This document shows, piece by piece, positions 18,758 to 26,795 of a stretch of DNA of 44,747 nucleotides; position 1 is the stretch's first letter; each line of letters starts with the position of its first letter. The notes under the pieces are model-generated. The model was not told where the DNA came from. It saw only the letters and a list, made by a program, of their open reading frames with translations, and searched no databases. The DNA is from Candidatus Blautia excrementigallinarum. Its GTDB lineage: Bacteria; Bacillota; Clostridia; Lachnospirales; Lachnospiraceae. A program made the translations under genes and the position numbers. The stretch lies in NCBI GenBank assembly GCA_019119235.1, contig DWXL01000008.1:1-44747 (forward strand), written 5' to 3'.

Positions 18758-19840
18758 TCAAGCCGCCTCCTTTTTCTTATTTCCGCCTCTGATCTTCTCC
18801 ATCACGCGGCTTCTCCAGTTCCGTGCCGCGGGGGCCCAGTTAAAGAGCATCATGATGATCAGGACAATCGCGTAGATCAGCATACGATAGTTCGAGAAAC
18901 CTCTCAGAAGCTCCGGAAGGGCGTAGAGGATGATCGCCGCGATCATAGAACCTCTCAGGCTTCCGATACCTCCAAGTACAACGTATACCAGGATCAGGAT
19001 CGACATATTGTAGTCAAATACCGACACCTTCAGCATGGACAGGTTATGGGCGTAAAGCACGCCGGCAACTCCCGCCAGAGCCGCAGATACGGTGAAGGCA
19101 AGAAGCTTGTATTTCGTAACGTTGATTCCCACGGATTCCGCCGCGATACGGTTGTCCCTTGTGGACATGATCGCGCGGCCGCTTCTGGAATTCACAAGAT
19201 TCTGCACAATAAACAGTGTAAGCAGAACCAGTACGACTCCGATGGGGAAGAAATAATCCTTGATGTCTTTATAGAGAGTGGCTGTTCCTGAAATACCAAG
19301 GGCGCCCTTCAGGATCTGCTTGCCGCCGGCTTCCAGTTTAATGCCCGCAGAAGTGGTGGCCACATGGATACCGTGTCCGTCCACACCCACATATAGGATA
19401 TTGATCAGGTTCTTAATGATCTCGCCGAAAGCCAGTGTTACGATAGCCAGATAATCGCCGCGGAGCCTCAGTACGGGAATACCGATGATAATACCGAAAA
19501 CGCCGGCTACAGCCGCGCCCACAAAGATCGCAAGGATAAATCTCGGCACTGAGGGAATGGCGTCTGCCGCTATATGGGAAAACAGCGCGCTGGAATACGC
19601 GCCCACGCACATGAAGCCTGCATGGCCAAGACTCAGCTCACCGGAAAATCCTACCACAAGGTTCAGAGATACCGCCGCGATCACATATACGCAGAGCGGA
19701 ACAAGGAGTCCTGTAAGAAGTCTGGACAGATTGCCCGTAGAGGACAGAATCTGGACCACTACAAACATCAGGATCACAATTCCATAAGTAATAAAGTTGT
19801 TTTTTGATGTTTTGCTTATTTTTCTGTTCATACCGGCCAC
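18758..19840 (-). CDS. livM: Branched-chain amino acid ABC transporter permease LivM
   Basis: NLVVGFSGELSLGHAGFMCVGAYSSAL, LRGDYLAIVTLAFGEI, RDNRIAAESVGINVTKYKLLAF. Confidence 0.95.
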   Translation of the reverse strand: MAGMNRKISKTSKNNFITYGIVILMFVVVQILSSTGNLSRLLTGLLVPLCVYVIAAVSLNLVVGFSGELSLGHAGFMCVGAYSSALFSHIAADAIPSVPRFILAIFVGAAVAGVFGIIIGIPVLRLRGDYLAIVTLAFGEIIKNLINILYVGVDGHGIHVATTSAGIKLEAGGKQILKGALGISGTATLYKDIKDYFFPIGVVLVLLTLFIVQNLVNSRSGRAIMSTRDNRIAAESVGINVTKYKLLAFTVSAALAGVAGVLYAHNLSMLKVSVFDYNMSILILVYVVLGGIGSLRGSMIAAIILYALPELLRGFSNYRMLIYAIVLIIMMLFNWAPAARNWRSRVMEKIRGGNKKKEAA

Positions 19841-19841
19841 C

Positions 19842-20726
19842 TCATACTTTCTCCTGGATGTTCTTTCCGAACAGTCCGGTTGGTTTTACAAGAAGGACGA
19901 TAATCAGAACGCCGAAAACAATGGCGTCCGCCACCTGCGAAGAGATATAGGCTTTTCCGAAAATCTCGATAATACCCAGAAGGATTCCGCCGACCATGGC
20001 TCCGGGAATAGAACCGATCCCGCCGAATACCGCGGCGACGAAAGCTTTGATTCCGGGCATGGCCCCGGTGTACGGAGTCAGAGTAGGATACACGGAACAG
20101 AGCAGAAGGCCGGCGATGGCCGCAAGTCCTGAACCGATAGCAAATGTAAGAGAGATCGTGCCGTTTACGTTCACGCCCATAAGCTGAGCCGCGTCGCGGT
20201 CCTCAGATACCGCCTGCATGGCCCGCCCCGGTTTCGTCTTCTGCACGAAGAAAGTAAGACCGACCATGATAATGATACAGGTCACCACCGTTACGATCGT
20301 GATTCCCTTGATCACCAGTTCACCCCCGAAGAGGTTCAGGTCCGGAACATTGATCACGGATACGAAGCTCTTTGCGTCCGCGCCGAAGACGAGCAGCGCA
20401 AGATTCTGGAGCAGATAACTGACGCCGATAGCCGTGATCAGCACCGCCAGATTGGAGGACGCCTTTCTAAGAGGACGGTACGCCACTTTCTCAATGACTA
20501 CGCCCAGAACTGTACAGAATACAATGGATAAAAGCACTGCCAGGACAGGAGACATCCCCGCTCCGGTGATCGCTGTAAGGATCACAAACGCTCCAACCAT
20601 GATTACATCGCCGTGAGCGAAATTAAGCATCTTGGCAATACCATACACCATCGTATAACCAAGGGCAATGATCGCGTAAATACTGCCCAGGTTGATTCCA
20701 TCTTTCAGATAGGATAAAAAACTCAT
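19842..20726 (-). CDS. livH: Branched-chain amino acid ABC transporter permease LivH
   Basis: YALIALGYTMVYG-type motif (IYAIIALGYTMVYGIAKMLNFAHGDVIMVGAF), AVSEDRDAAQLMGVNV; start at internal ATG 20726. Confidence 0.95.
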   Translation of the reverse strand: MSFLSYLKDGINLGSIYAIIALGYTMVYGIAKMLNFAHGDVIMVGAFVILTAITGAGMSPVLAVLLSIVFCTVLGVVIEKVAYRPLRKASSNLAVLITAIGVSYLLQNLALLVFGADAKSFVSVINVPDLNLFGGELVIKGITIVTVVTCIIIMVGLTFFVQKTKPGRAMQAVSEDRDAAQLMGVNVNGTISLTFAIGSGLAAIAGLLLCSVYPTLTPYTGAMPGIKAFVAAVFGGIGSIPGAMVGGILLGIIEIFGKAYISSQVADAIVFGVLIIVLLVKPTGLFGKNIQEKV

Positions 20727-20765
20727 AGTGCACCTCTTTAAGTAAATTAATCGCCGCATAGAGAA

Positions 20766-20800
20766 GGAGGACGGTCCTTCATCGCAGGAAACCGTCCTCC
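20766..20800 (-). other. Strong intercistronic stem-loop between livK and livH
   Basis: GGAGGACGGT-(15)-ACCGTCCTCC perfect 10-bp stem without a strong downstream U-tract. Confidence 0.75.
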
Positions 20801-20832
20801 GTCCCCATTACAGACAGTAATCTGTCCTCTTA

Positions 20833-21996
20833 TTATTCTACCTCTACATATACGCCGTCCTGGATAACGAACGCTCTCGGCTCTTTATCACACTCGCCGT
20901 CCTCTGTCCATTTCGCTGTTCCGGTAAGGCCGTCAAGCTCGATGTTCAGCATGGAAGCGGACATTGCCGCGCTGATGTCCTCGTTGGACATATCCGGTGT
21001 GATGGCTGCGTCGTCAGCCGCAAGTTTCATTGCCTGGATTACGTCATAGGCATCAGCTGCGAACTGGTTCGGTGTCTCGTTGTTGTATGCTTCATTGTAA
21101 GCCTTAACGAAGTTCTGGGTAGCTTCGTCCTCGCCTGTCGCGGAGAACGGAGTCAGAAGCATAACGCCTTCTGCCAGGGAAGTATCAAAGTTCTCAACGC
21201 TGAGGATACCGTCCATACCGTCTACACCGAAGATTGTCATATCATCCATGCCTGCTTCAGACGCCTGCTGAAGGATCAGGGCATTGTCAGAATAGTAGTT
21301 CGGCAGGAACAGAAGCTCTGCGCCGCTGTCTTTGATCTTGGAAAGCTGTACGGAGAAGTCGGTGTTGGAGTCTGTAGTATAGGCCTCGTCTGCTACTACT
21401 TCCAGTCCGTATCCCTCTGCCGCTGCAACAAAGGAATCATGGATACCTACGTTGTAGTCAGCCATGGAATCGTAAAGCACAGCCACTTTTGTCGCAAGCT
21501 CATGCTCGGAAATGAACTGTGCGGATTTCTCTCCCTGCATGGGGTCTGTGAAGCACATACGGAACAGGTTGCTTCCTGCTGTGATACAGTCTACTGCTGT
21601 TCCGGAAGGTGTGAACAGGAAAGTGCTCTCTGCCGCCTCAGCGCCTACTGCGATACAGGGTGCGGAGGTTACGGTACCACAGAGCATCTGCATCCCGTTG
21701 TCCAGAAGATCGTTGTAAGCGTTGACAGCTTTCTCCGGATCTCCCATATCATCGCCGGCGTCCAGGATCTCGATCTGATATCCGTTGAATCCGCCGTTCG
21801 CGTTAACATCCTCTGCAGCAAGTACCGCTGCGTTATATACGTTGGTACCGTACTGTGCGTAGTCACCGGTCATAGGTCCGATAACACCGATCTTGAAGGT
21901 TTCCTCTTCTTCTGCAAAAACAGTTGTGGGTACCATTGCCGCTGCAGCCATGGCAACTGCGGCAGTCACGCCGAATGCTTTTTTCCAGTTTCTCAT
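20833..21996 (-). CDS. livK: Branched-chain amino acid ABC transporter substrate-binding protein LivK/J
   Basis: TFKIGVIGPMTGDYAQYGTNVYNAAVLAAEDVNANGGFNGYQIEILDAGDDMGDPEKAVNAYN; signal peptide without lipobox Cys; start at ATG 21996 with AAGGAGGAG. Confidence 0.94.
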   Translation of the reverse strand: MRNWKKAFGVTAAVAMAAAAMVPTTVFAEEEETFKIGVIGPMTGDYAQYGTNVYNAAVLAAEDVNANGGFNGYQIEILDAGDDMGDPEKAVNAYNDLLDNGMQMLCGTVTSAPCIAVGAEAAESTFLFTPSGTAVDCITAGSNLFRMCFTDPMQGEKSAQFISEHELATKVAVLYDSMADYNVGIHDSFVAAAEGYGLEVVADEAYTTDSNTDFSVQLSKIKDSGAELLFLPNYYSDNALILQQASEAGMDDMTIFGVDGMDGILSVENFDTSLAEGVMLLTPFSATGEDEATQNFVKAYNEAYNNETPNQFAADAYDVIQAMKLAADDAAITPDMSNEDISAAMSASMLNIELDGLTGTAKWTEDGECDKEPRAFVIQDGVYVEVE

Positions 21997-22077
21997 AACA
22001 ATTCTCCTCCTTAAAAATACTAACGACCGCCATCGGTTCCCCGTTCTTCTGTAATTATTCTTACCATAAATAAGGGT

Positions 22078-22114
22078 AAAAAAGCCCACTGGAATCCCAG
22101 CCGGCTTTGGCTTT
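22078..22114 (-). promoter_or_regulatory. Terminator-like hairpin in the livK 5' leader (putative attenuator)
   Basis: Minus strand AAAGCCAAAGCCGGCTGGGATTCCAGTGGGCTTTTTT between the livK promoter and start codon. Confidence 0.5.
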
Positions 22115-22152
22115 CCCTCTGACTTTCGTTTGCTAATGCTTTAATGTATTTG

Positions 22153-22181
22153 ATTATAGCATTATGTATTTTTGATTGCAA
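22153..22181 (-). promoter_or_regulatory. Sigma-A promoter of the liv operon
   Basis: Minus strand TTGCAA-17 bp-TATAAT (22181..22153). Confidence 0.8.
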
Positions 22182-22228
22182 GTAAAATTTATATAATCTT
22201 TATAATTTCACTCCTCTATAACAGAAGA

Positions 22229-22253
22229 CCGCGGCATCCCTTCGGTGCCGCGG
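22229..22253 (-). terminator. Probable terminator after rplT
   Basis: CCGCGGCA-(9)-TGCCGCGG followed by TCTTCTGTTAT on the minus strand; U-tract is weak. Confidence 0.55.
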
Positions 22254-22276
22254 CCTCTCATAAGGCATAATCTCTC

Positions 22277-22633
22277 TTATGCCACTGCTTTCTTTGCAAT
22301 CTCTGCCAGTGCTGCGAATCCTTCTGCATCGTTTACTGCCATCTCTGCAAGCATCTTTCTGTTGATGTCGATGTTTGCGACCTTCAGGCCGTGCATCAGT
22401 CTGCTGTAAGATAATCCGTTCATTCTTGCAGCAGCGTTGATACGAGCGATCCAGAGCTGTCTGAACTGACGTTTTTTCTGTTTTCTTCCTGCATAGGAGC
22501 TTGCAAGAGCTCTCATTACAGACTGTTTTGCGATTCTGTACTGTTTGGAACGGGCGCCTCTGTAGCCTTTCGCCAGTTTCAGTGTACGGTTATGTCTTTT
22601 CTTTGCGTTTAATCCGCCTTTAATTCTTGCCAT
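22277..22633 (-). CDS. rplT: 50S ribosomal protein L20
   Basis: [70 protein letters not shown]. Confidence 0.99.
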   Translation of the reverse strand: MARIKGGLNAKKRHNRTLKLAKGYRGARSKQYRIAKQSVMRALASSYAGRKQKKRQFRQLWIARINAAARMNGLSYSRLMHGLKVANIDINRKMLAEMAVNDAEGFAALAEIAKKAVA

Positions 22634-22668
22634 TTCTCAAATTCCTCCTGTTCTTCTTCTCTTATTTC

Positions 22669-22866
22669 TTATAAATAAGGCAGTGATTTCCTTACGTTCT
22701 TAAGGTTTGTAGAATCAACAACAGTGGCTTTTCTCAGATTTCTCTTTCTCTTCTGAGATTTCTTTGTTAAGATATGGCTCTTGTAAGCTTTGTTTCTCAT
22801 GATCTTTCCGGTACCGGTTTTTTTGAAGCGCTTTGCTGCTGCTCTGCATGTTTTAATCTTAGACAT
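22669..22866 (-). CDS. rpmI: 50S ribosomal protein L35
   Basis: [46 protein letters not shown]. Confidence 0.99.
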   Translation of the reverse strand: MSKIKTCRAAAKRFKKTGTGKIMRNKAYKSHILTKKSQKRKRNLRKATVVDSTNLKNVRKSLPYL

Positions 22867-22953
22867 TTCTATTTCCTCCTTAATTCAATGGTTCTGTTTT
22901 TATTTCACACTACCGCCGCTCCGGGGACCCTGTCCCGGATCTGCAGTAACTGC

Positions 22954-23460
22954 TTAACGTTTTTCACTGAGAAACATGGTCATGCTTCTGCCTTCCACCT
23001 TCGGCGCTTTCTCCACCACTGCCACGTCTGCCAGCAGTTCGGCGAAATCATCCAGCACATGTTTGCTGCTTGCCATATGCGCCATCTCTCTTCCGCGGAA
23101 ACGAAGAGTGACTTTCACGCGGTCTCCCTTGCTGAGGAATTTCCTCGCCGCGTTTACCTTTGTCTTCAGGTCGTTGGTATCAATATTCGGAGAAAGACGT
23201 ACTTCTTTGATATCGATGGTCTTCTGTTTCTTCTTGGCTTCTTTCTCCTTGCGGGAAAGTTCATAACGGTATTTGCCGTAATCAATGATCTTGCAGACCG
23301 GAGGCTTCGCCTGCGGCGCGATCTTTACCAGATCAAGTCCGGCTTCCTGGGCCTTGAACATTGCTTCTCTGGCAGACATGATGCCAAGCTGGGCGCCGTC
23401 CGCACCGATCAAACGTACTTCTTTGTCTCTGATTTGTTCGTTAATCATTAAATTGCTAAT
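22954..23460 (-). CDS. infC: Translation initiation factor IF-3, proposed AUU start
   Basis: INEQIRDKEVRLIGADGAQLGIMSAREAMFKAQEAGLDLVKIAPQAKPPVCKIIDYGKYRYE; GGAGGTGTACTACA precedes ATT at 23460, in frame. Confidence 0.95.
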   Translation of the reverse strand: MSNLMINEQIRDKEVRLIGADGAQLGIMSAREAMFKAQEAGLDLVKIAPQAKPPVCKIIDYGKYRYELSRKEKEAKKKQKTIDIKEVRLSPNIDTNDLKTKVNAARKFLSKGDRVKVTLRFRGREMAHMASSKHVLDDFAELLADVAVVEKAPKVEGRSMTMFLSEKR

Positions 23461-23547
23461 TGTAGTACACCTCCATACCTGATAAATGAAAAAACCATGA
23501 CTGTCTGTCACCCTCAAATACGCCGACTAAAGACTGCCGCATTTTTC

Positions 23548-23579
23548 CAAAAGAAAAAGGTGCGGAGAGATCCACACCT
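23548..23579 (-). promoter_or_regulatory. Leader terminator/attenuator upstream of infC-rpmI-rplT (candidate L20-leader-type element)
   Basis: Minus strand AGGTGTGGA-TCTC-TCCGCACCT followed by TTTTCTTTT, between the infC promoter and the infC start. Confidence 0.65.
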
Positions 23580-23704
23580 GATTATACCCACTGATACACG
23601 GAAAACAAATAAAATATTTCCATGTGTGCATATAAACCCGAGTCGCATCTTAAGTGCGCTGAGGTGAGAGCGGAACTCTGCTTTATTTTCTAACGTACTG
23701 TATT

Positions 23705-23733
23705 ACAATATCATGCTTCCCGCCGGAAGTCAA
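23705..23733 (-). promoter_or_regulatory. Candidate promoter of the infC operon
   Basis: Minus strand TTGACT-17 bp-TATTGT, giving a leader of roughly 240 nt. Confidence 0.6.
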
Positions 23734-23805
23734 GCATTTTCTGAATAAGTTTCTCTCCATCTGTAAATACTAATTCTGCAGATCATAAATAAGGAGGAAA
23801 CGATT

Positions 23806-24129
23806 ATGACAATTCTGAACTGCAGCGCTACAACATGCGTATACAACAAAAACCAGCTCTGCTCCAGAGGCGGCATTGAGGTTACCGGTTCCGGAGCCCG
23901 CCACGCGGACGAGACATGCTGCGGAAGCTTCCGGGAACAGGGAAGTGATTCTGTTACCAATTCCACCGGAGAACAGTGCGGCTGCGAAAAGATCGATATC
24001 GACTGCAAGGCAAATGAATGTACCTACAACGATCACTGCCGCTGCACCGCAGCCGCCATCGACATCGCAGGCCCAAATGCCTGTTCCTGTCAGGATACGA
24101 AATGCAGCACCTTCGCGTGCAGGTGCTGA
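23806..24129 (+). CDS. DUF1540 domain-containing Cys-rich protein (two copies)
   Basis: LNCSATTCVYNKNQLCSRGGIEVTG...C and IDCKANECTYNDHCRCTAAAIDIAG...C; RBS GGAGG before ATG. Confidence 0.88.
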   Translation: MTILNCSATTCVYNKNQLCSRGGIEVTGSGARHADETCCGSFREQGSDSVTNSTGEQCGCEKIDIDCKANECTYNDHCRCTAAAIDIAGPNACSCQDTKCSTFACRC

Positions 24130-24149
24130 TCATCCTGAAAGCTCTCAGA

Positions 24150-24173
24150 AGGGCGCTGCAGATGCAGCGCCCT
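24150..24173 (+). terminator. Terminator of the DUF1540 gene
   Basis: AGGGCGCTGC-AGAT-GCAGCGCCCT followed by GTGCTTTT. Confidence 0.7.
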
Positions 24174-24190
24174 GTGCTTTTCAGAATATC

Positions 24191-25351
24191 TTATCTGTTT
24201 TTCAGGAAATCCGGAATCTGGATATCCTTCTTCTGTACCGTGCTGGACGGAACCTTGGTTCCGAATGAAGAATTCATTGTGGGCATATTGAATGTAGGCA
24301 TATTCATTCCCGCAGAAGATGAAGTGCTTCCTGTGGAAGCCGGTCTCCTCACGCTGAACGGGGATGAACTTCTTCCTCCCAGACCTGCCGGCTTGGATGA
24401 CGCATCGGTAAGACCGGTTGCGATCACAGTAATGCGGGCATAATCAGCCACAGAATCATCATACATCGCGCCGAAGATAATATTCGCATCGTCTCCAGTC
24501 AGCTCCTGTACATAGCTTGCCGCGTCGTTGGCATCCATAAGAGAGATGTCTCCGGAGATATTGATGATCACATGAGTAGCGCCCTTGATGGTTGTCTCCA
24601 GAAGCGGGGAGGATACCGCCTGCTGTACTGCCTCCATGGCCTTGTCGTCTCCTCTTGCTTCGCCGATACCGATATGGGCAATTCCCTTGTCTGTCATAAC
24701 TGTCTGCACATCTGCAAAGTCCAGATTGATAAGAGCCGGCAGATTGATCAGGTCTGTGATGCCCTGAACTGCCTGCTGGAGGACTTCATCCGCCTTGCGC
24801 AGTGCCTCCGGCATGGTGGTCCGGCGGTCAACGATCTCCAGAAGCTTGTCATTGGGAATGACAATAAGTGTATCCACTGCCTTCTTCAGATTCTCAATTC
24901 CGGCAAGAGCATTGTTCATTCGGGTCTTCGCTTCAAAACGGAACGGTTTGGTAACAACGCCTACCGTAAGGATTCCCATCTCCTTTGCTGCTGCTGCGAT
25001 CACAGGCGCCGCGCCGGTTCCGGTACCGCCGCCCATTCCGCAGGTGACGAATACCATATCCGCGCCTTCCATGATCTGTTTCACGTCTTCTATGCTCTCC
25101 TCAGCGGCCTTCTGCCCAACTTCCGGCTGTGCTCCCGCACCAAGGCCCTTCGTAATCTTCTCACCGATCTGAAGTACAGTTGGAGCTTTACACAGAGTCA
25201 GAGCCTGCTTATCAGTGTTGACACCTACAAACTCAACTCCTCCGATGGTCTCTTCCACCATTCTGTTTACAGCGTTATTTCCGGCCCCGCCCACGCCAAT
25301 GACTATAATCTTGGCAGAAGACTCGGCTTCATTTGACATGATCTCTAACAA
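24191..25351 (-). CDS. ftsZ: Cell division protein FtsZ (proposed UUG start)
   Basis: [32 protein letters not shown]-terminal [24 protein letters not shown] precedes TTG at 25351, in frame. Confidence 0.97.
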   Translation of the reverse strand: MLEIMSNEAESSAKIIVIGVGGAGNNAVNRMVEETIGGVEFVGVNTDKQALTLCKAPTVLQIGEKITKGLGAGAQPEVGQKAAEESIEDVKQIMEGADMVFVTCGMGGGTGTGAAPVIAAAAKEMGILTVGVVTKPFRFEAKTRMNNALAGIENLKKAVDTLIVIPNDKLLEIVDRRTTMPEALRKADEVLQQAVQGITDLINLPALINLDFADVQTVMTDKGIAHIGIGEARGDDKAMEAVQQAVSSPLLETTIKGATHVIINISGDISLMDANDAASYVQELTGDDANIIFGAMYDDSVADYARITVIATGLTDASSKPAGLGGRSSSPFSVRRPASTGSTSSSAGMNMPTFNMPTMNSSFGTKVPSSTVQKKDIQIPDFLKNR

Positions 25352-25411
25352 TGTACTTCCTCCTTTATTTCCCCGATTATTATCGTATATATACAAACCT
25401 GCATATAGTAT

Positions 25412-25440
25412 ATCATATATTTTTTTTTTGAATTAATCAA
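25412..25440 (-). promoter_or_regulatory. Candidate ftsZ promoter
   Basis: Minus strand TTGATT-17 bp-TATGAT with an A10 tract in the spacer. Confidence 0.6.
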
Positions 25441-25514
25441 CCACTAATTTCGTTTTTTTATACTTTTTTCACGAATTTTCGCCACATACGGCGCCCCGGC
25501 GCCTGCTTCCGGCA

Positions 25515-26795
25515 TCAGTAATATTCCTCGTAGAAATCTTCATCGTAAAGCTCATTGTATCCGGAATCGTCATAACCGGAATCTTCATCATAATATTCCT
25601 GATCTTCACCGGCAGATTCGTCATAATACTCTTCACCGGAACCGTCCTCCGGATATTCTTCCGGATACTCTTCGGAATCCTCGCCTCCCCCGCCGCTTTC
25701 ACCCGATTCGCTTTCATTGGGATTAGGGCCGACGTAATTGCCTTCCCGGTCATACTCGCCGGTTCCGGTAAATCCGCCGTCCTCATTATAGCCGCCCGTC
25801 CAGTCTCCCATGGCGTCTATCGTCTCCTGTGTCGGCGGCGGTCCCACATAATTCATGTAGACGTCGTACTCGCCGGTGCCTGTGTAATCCCCTTCTTCAT
25901 CATAGCCGCCCACCCAGCTTTCCAGGGCATAATCCAGGGCGGTCATGGGTTTGGGCCCTACATAGTTGCCGTTTTCGTCGTATTCGTCATAACCGGTATA
26001 ATCGCCGTTCTCATCATAGCCGCCTGTCCAGTTCTCCGCCGTCACCGGCTCCACTTCAGCCTCAAAGGTTATTGTCTTCACTGAATCCGTTACATTCTCC
26101 AGATGAAGGATTCCCTTCTGGCCGCTCAGCTGAGGCAGGATAGCGATCACCCGGGTCATTTTATCCTCCAGGAACTGGTCTCTTCCCAGCCGCACGGTTA
26201 TATCTCCATACAGGAGGCTGATGCTGCCCTTTTCATCAAACTGGATATGGTCCGGCGTGTTGTCGTTCTTGGCAAAGATCGTAGACAGGGCCACGGCAGT
26301 ATTCAGCACAGTGTCCTCTATGGGAAGCTTCTCATCCTGCACCACCCGATCCACCTCAATGCCGTCAAAAAAAGGCACGCTTTCATCTCTGATCTTGTCC
26401 CCTTCGATGAAGATCCCGTTCCGGTCGAAATATATAAAACTGTCAAGATAGGGAATACAGCCCACTGCTTTCTTCTCCTTGATGCTGACGACAATCGTAT
26501 CTCTTGCCGTCCTGGTAACGGAAAACGCTTCCACAAAGGGAACATCGTCCGTCTTATCCTTCGAATAAAGGACAGGGGCCAGAATGGAATTGGTTGCCAT
26601 CGGCCCCCTCAGGATCATCTCTTTGATTTCATCCTCCGTGTAATGCTCGCTGCCCATAACTTCCACGTTCTCCACATGAAAATATGTAAAGAAGAAGATA
26701 ATGGCTCCCAGAAGGCATACAACCGCACATCCTGCCGTGATTTTTTTCTGTTTTTTTGTCAAGGAAATTTTCTTTCTGTATTTGGATGTTCTCAT
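25515..26795 (-). CDS. ftsQ: Cell division protein FtsQ/DivIB with tandem-repeat and acidic C-terminal extension
   Basis: Short cytoplasmic N-terminus, one TM, POTRA-like region (VENVEVMGSEHYTEDEIKEMI), then a Trp-Gly-Tyr-Asp repeat tail; position between murA and ftsZ. Confidence 0.85.
   Translation of the reverse strand: MRTSKYRKKISLTKKQKKITAGCAVVCLLGAIIFFFTYFHVENVEVMGSEHYTEDEIKEMILRGPMATNSILAPVLYSKDKTDDVPFVEAFSVTRTARDTIVVSIKEKKAVGCIPYLDSFIYFDRNGIFIEGDKIRDESVPFFDGIEVDRVVQDEKLPIEDTVLNTAVALSTIFAKNDNTPDHIQFDEKGSISLLYGDITVRLGRDQFLEDKMTRVIAILPQLSGQKGILHLENVTDSVKTITFEAEVEPVTAENWTGGYDENGDYTGYDEYDENGNYVGPKPMTALDYALESWVGGYDEEGDYTGTGEYDVYMNYVGPPPTQETIDAMGDWTGGYNEDGGFTGTGEYDREGNYVGPNPNESESGESGGGGEDSEEYPEEYPEDGSGEEYYDESAGEDQEYYDEDSGYDDSGYNELYDEDFYEEYY
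25725..26030 (-). repeat. Three tandem 38-aa repeats in the FtsQ C-terminal extension
   Basis: W-x-GGY-[DN]E-[ND/E]G-x-[YF]TG-x-[DG]EYD-x3-NYVGP starting at W256, W294 and W332. Confidence 0.9.

Noticed and set aside
21997-22160. T-box riboswitch upstream of livK
   Set aside because: No convincing AGGGTGGNACCGCG T-box sequence before the terminator, and the leader is short; kept only as an unclassified attenuator candidate.
24191-24443. Plus-strand ORFs 23876-24268 and 24018-24443 as alternative genes
   Set aside because: Out-of-frame overlaps with the Cys-rich DUF1540 gene and the 3' end of ftsZ; no independent RBS or domain support.
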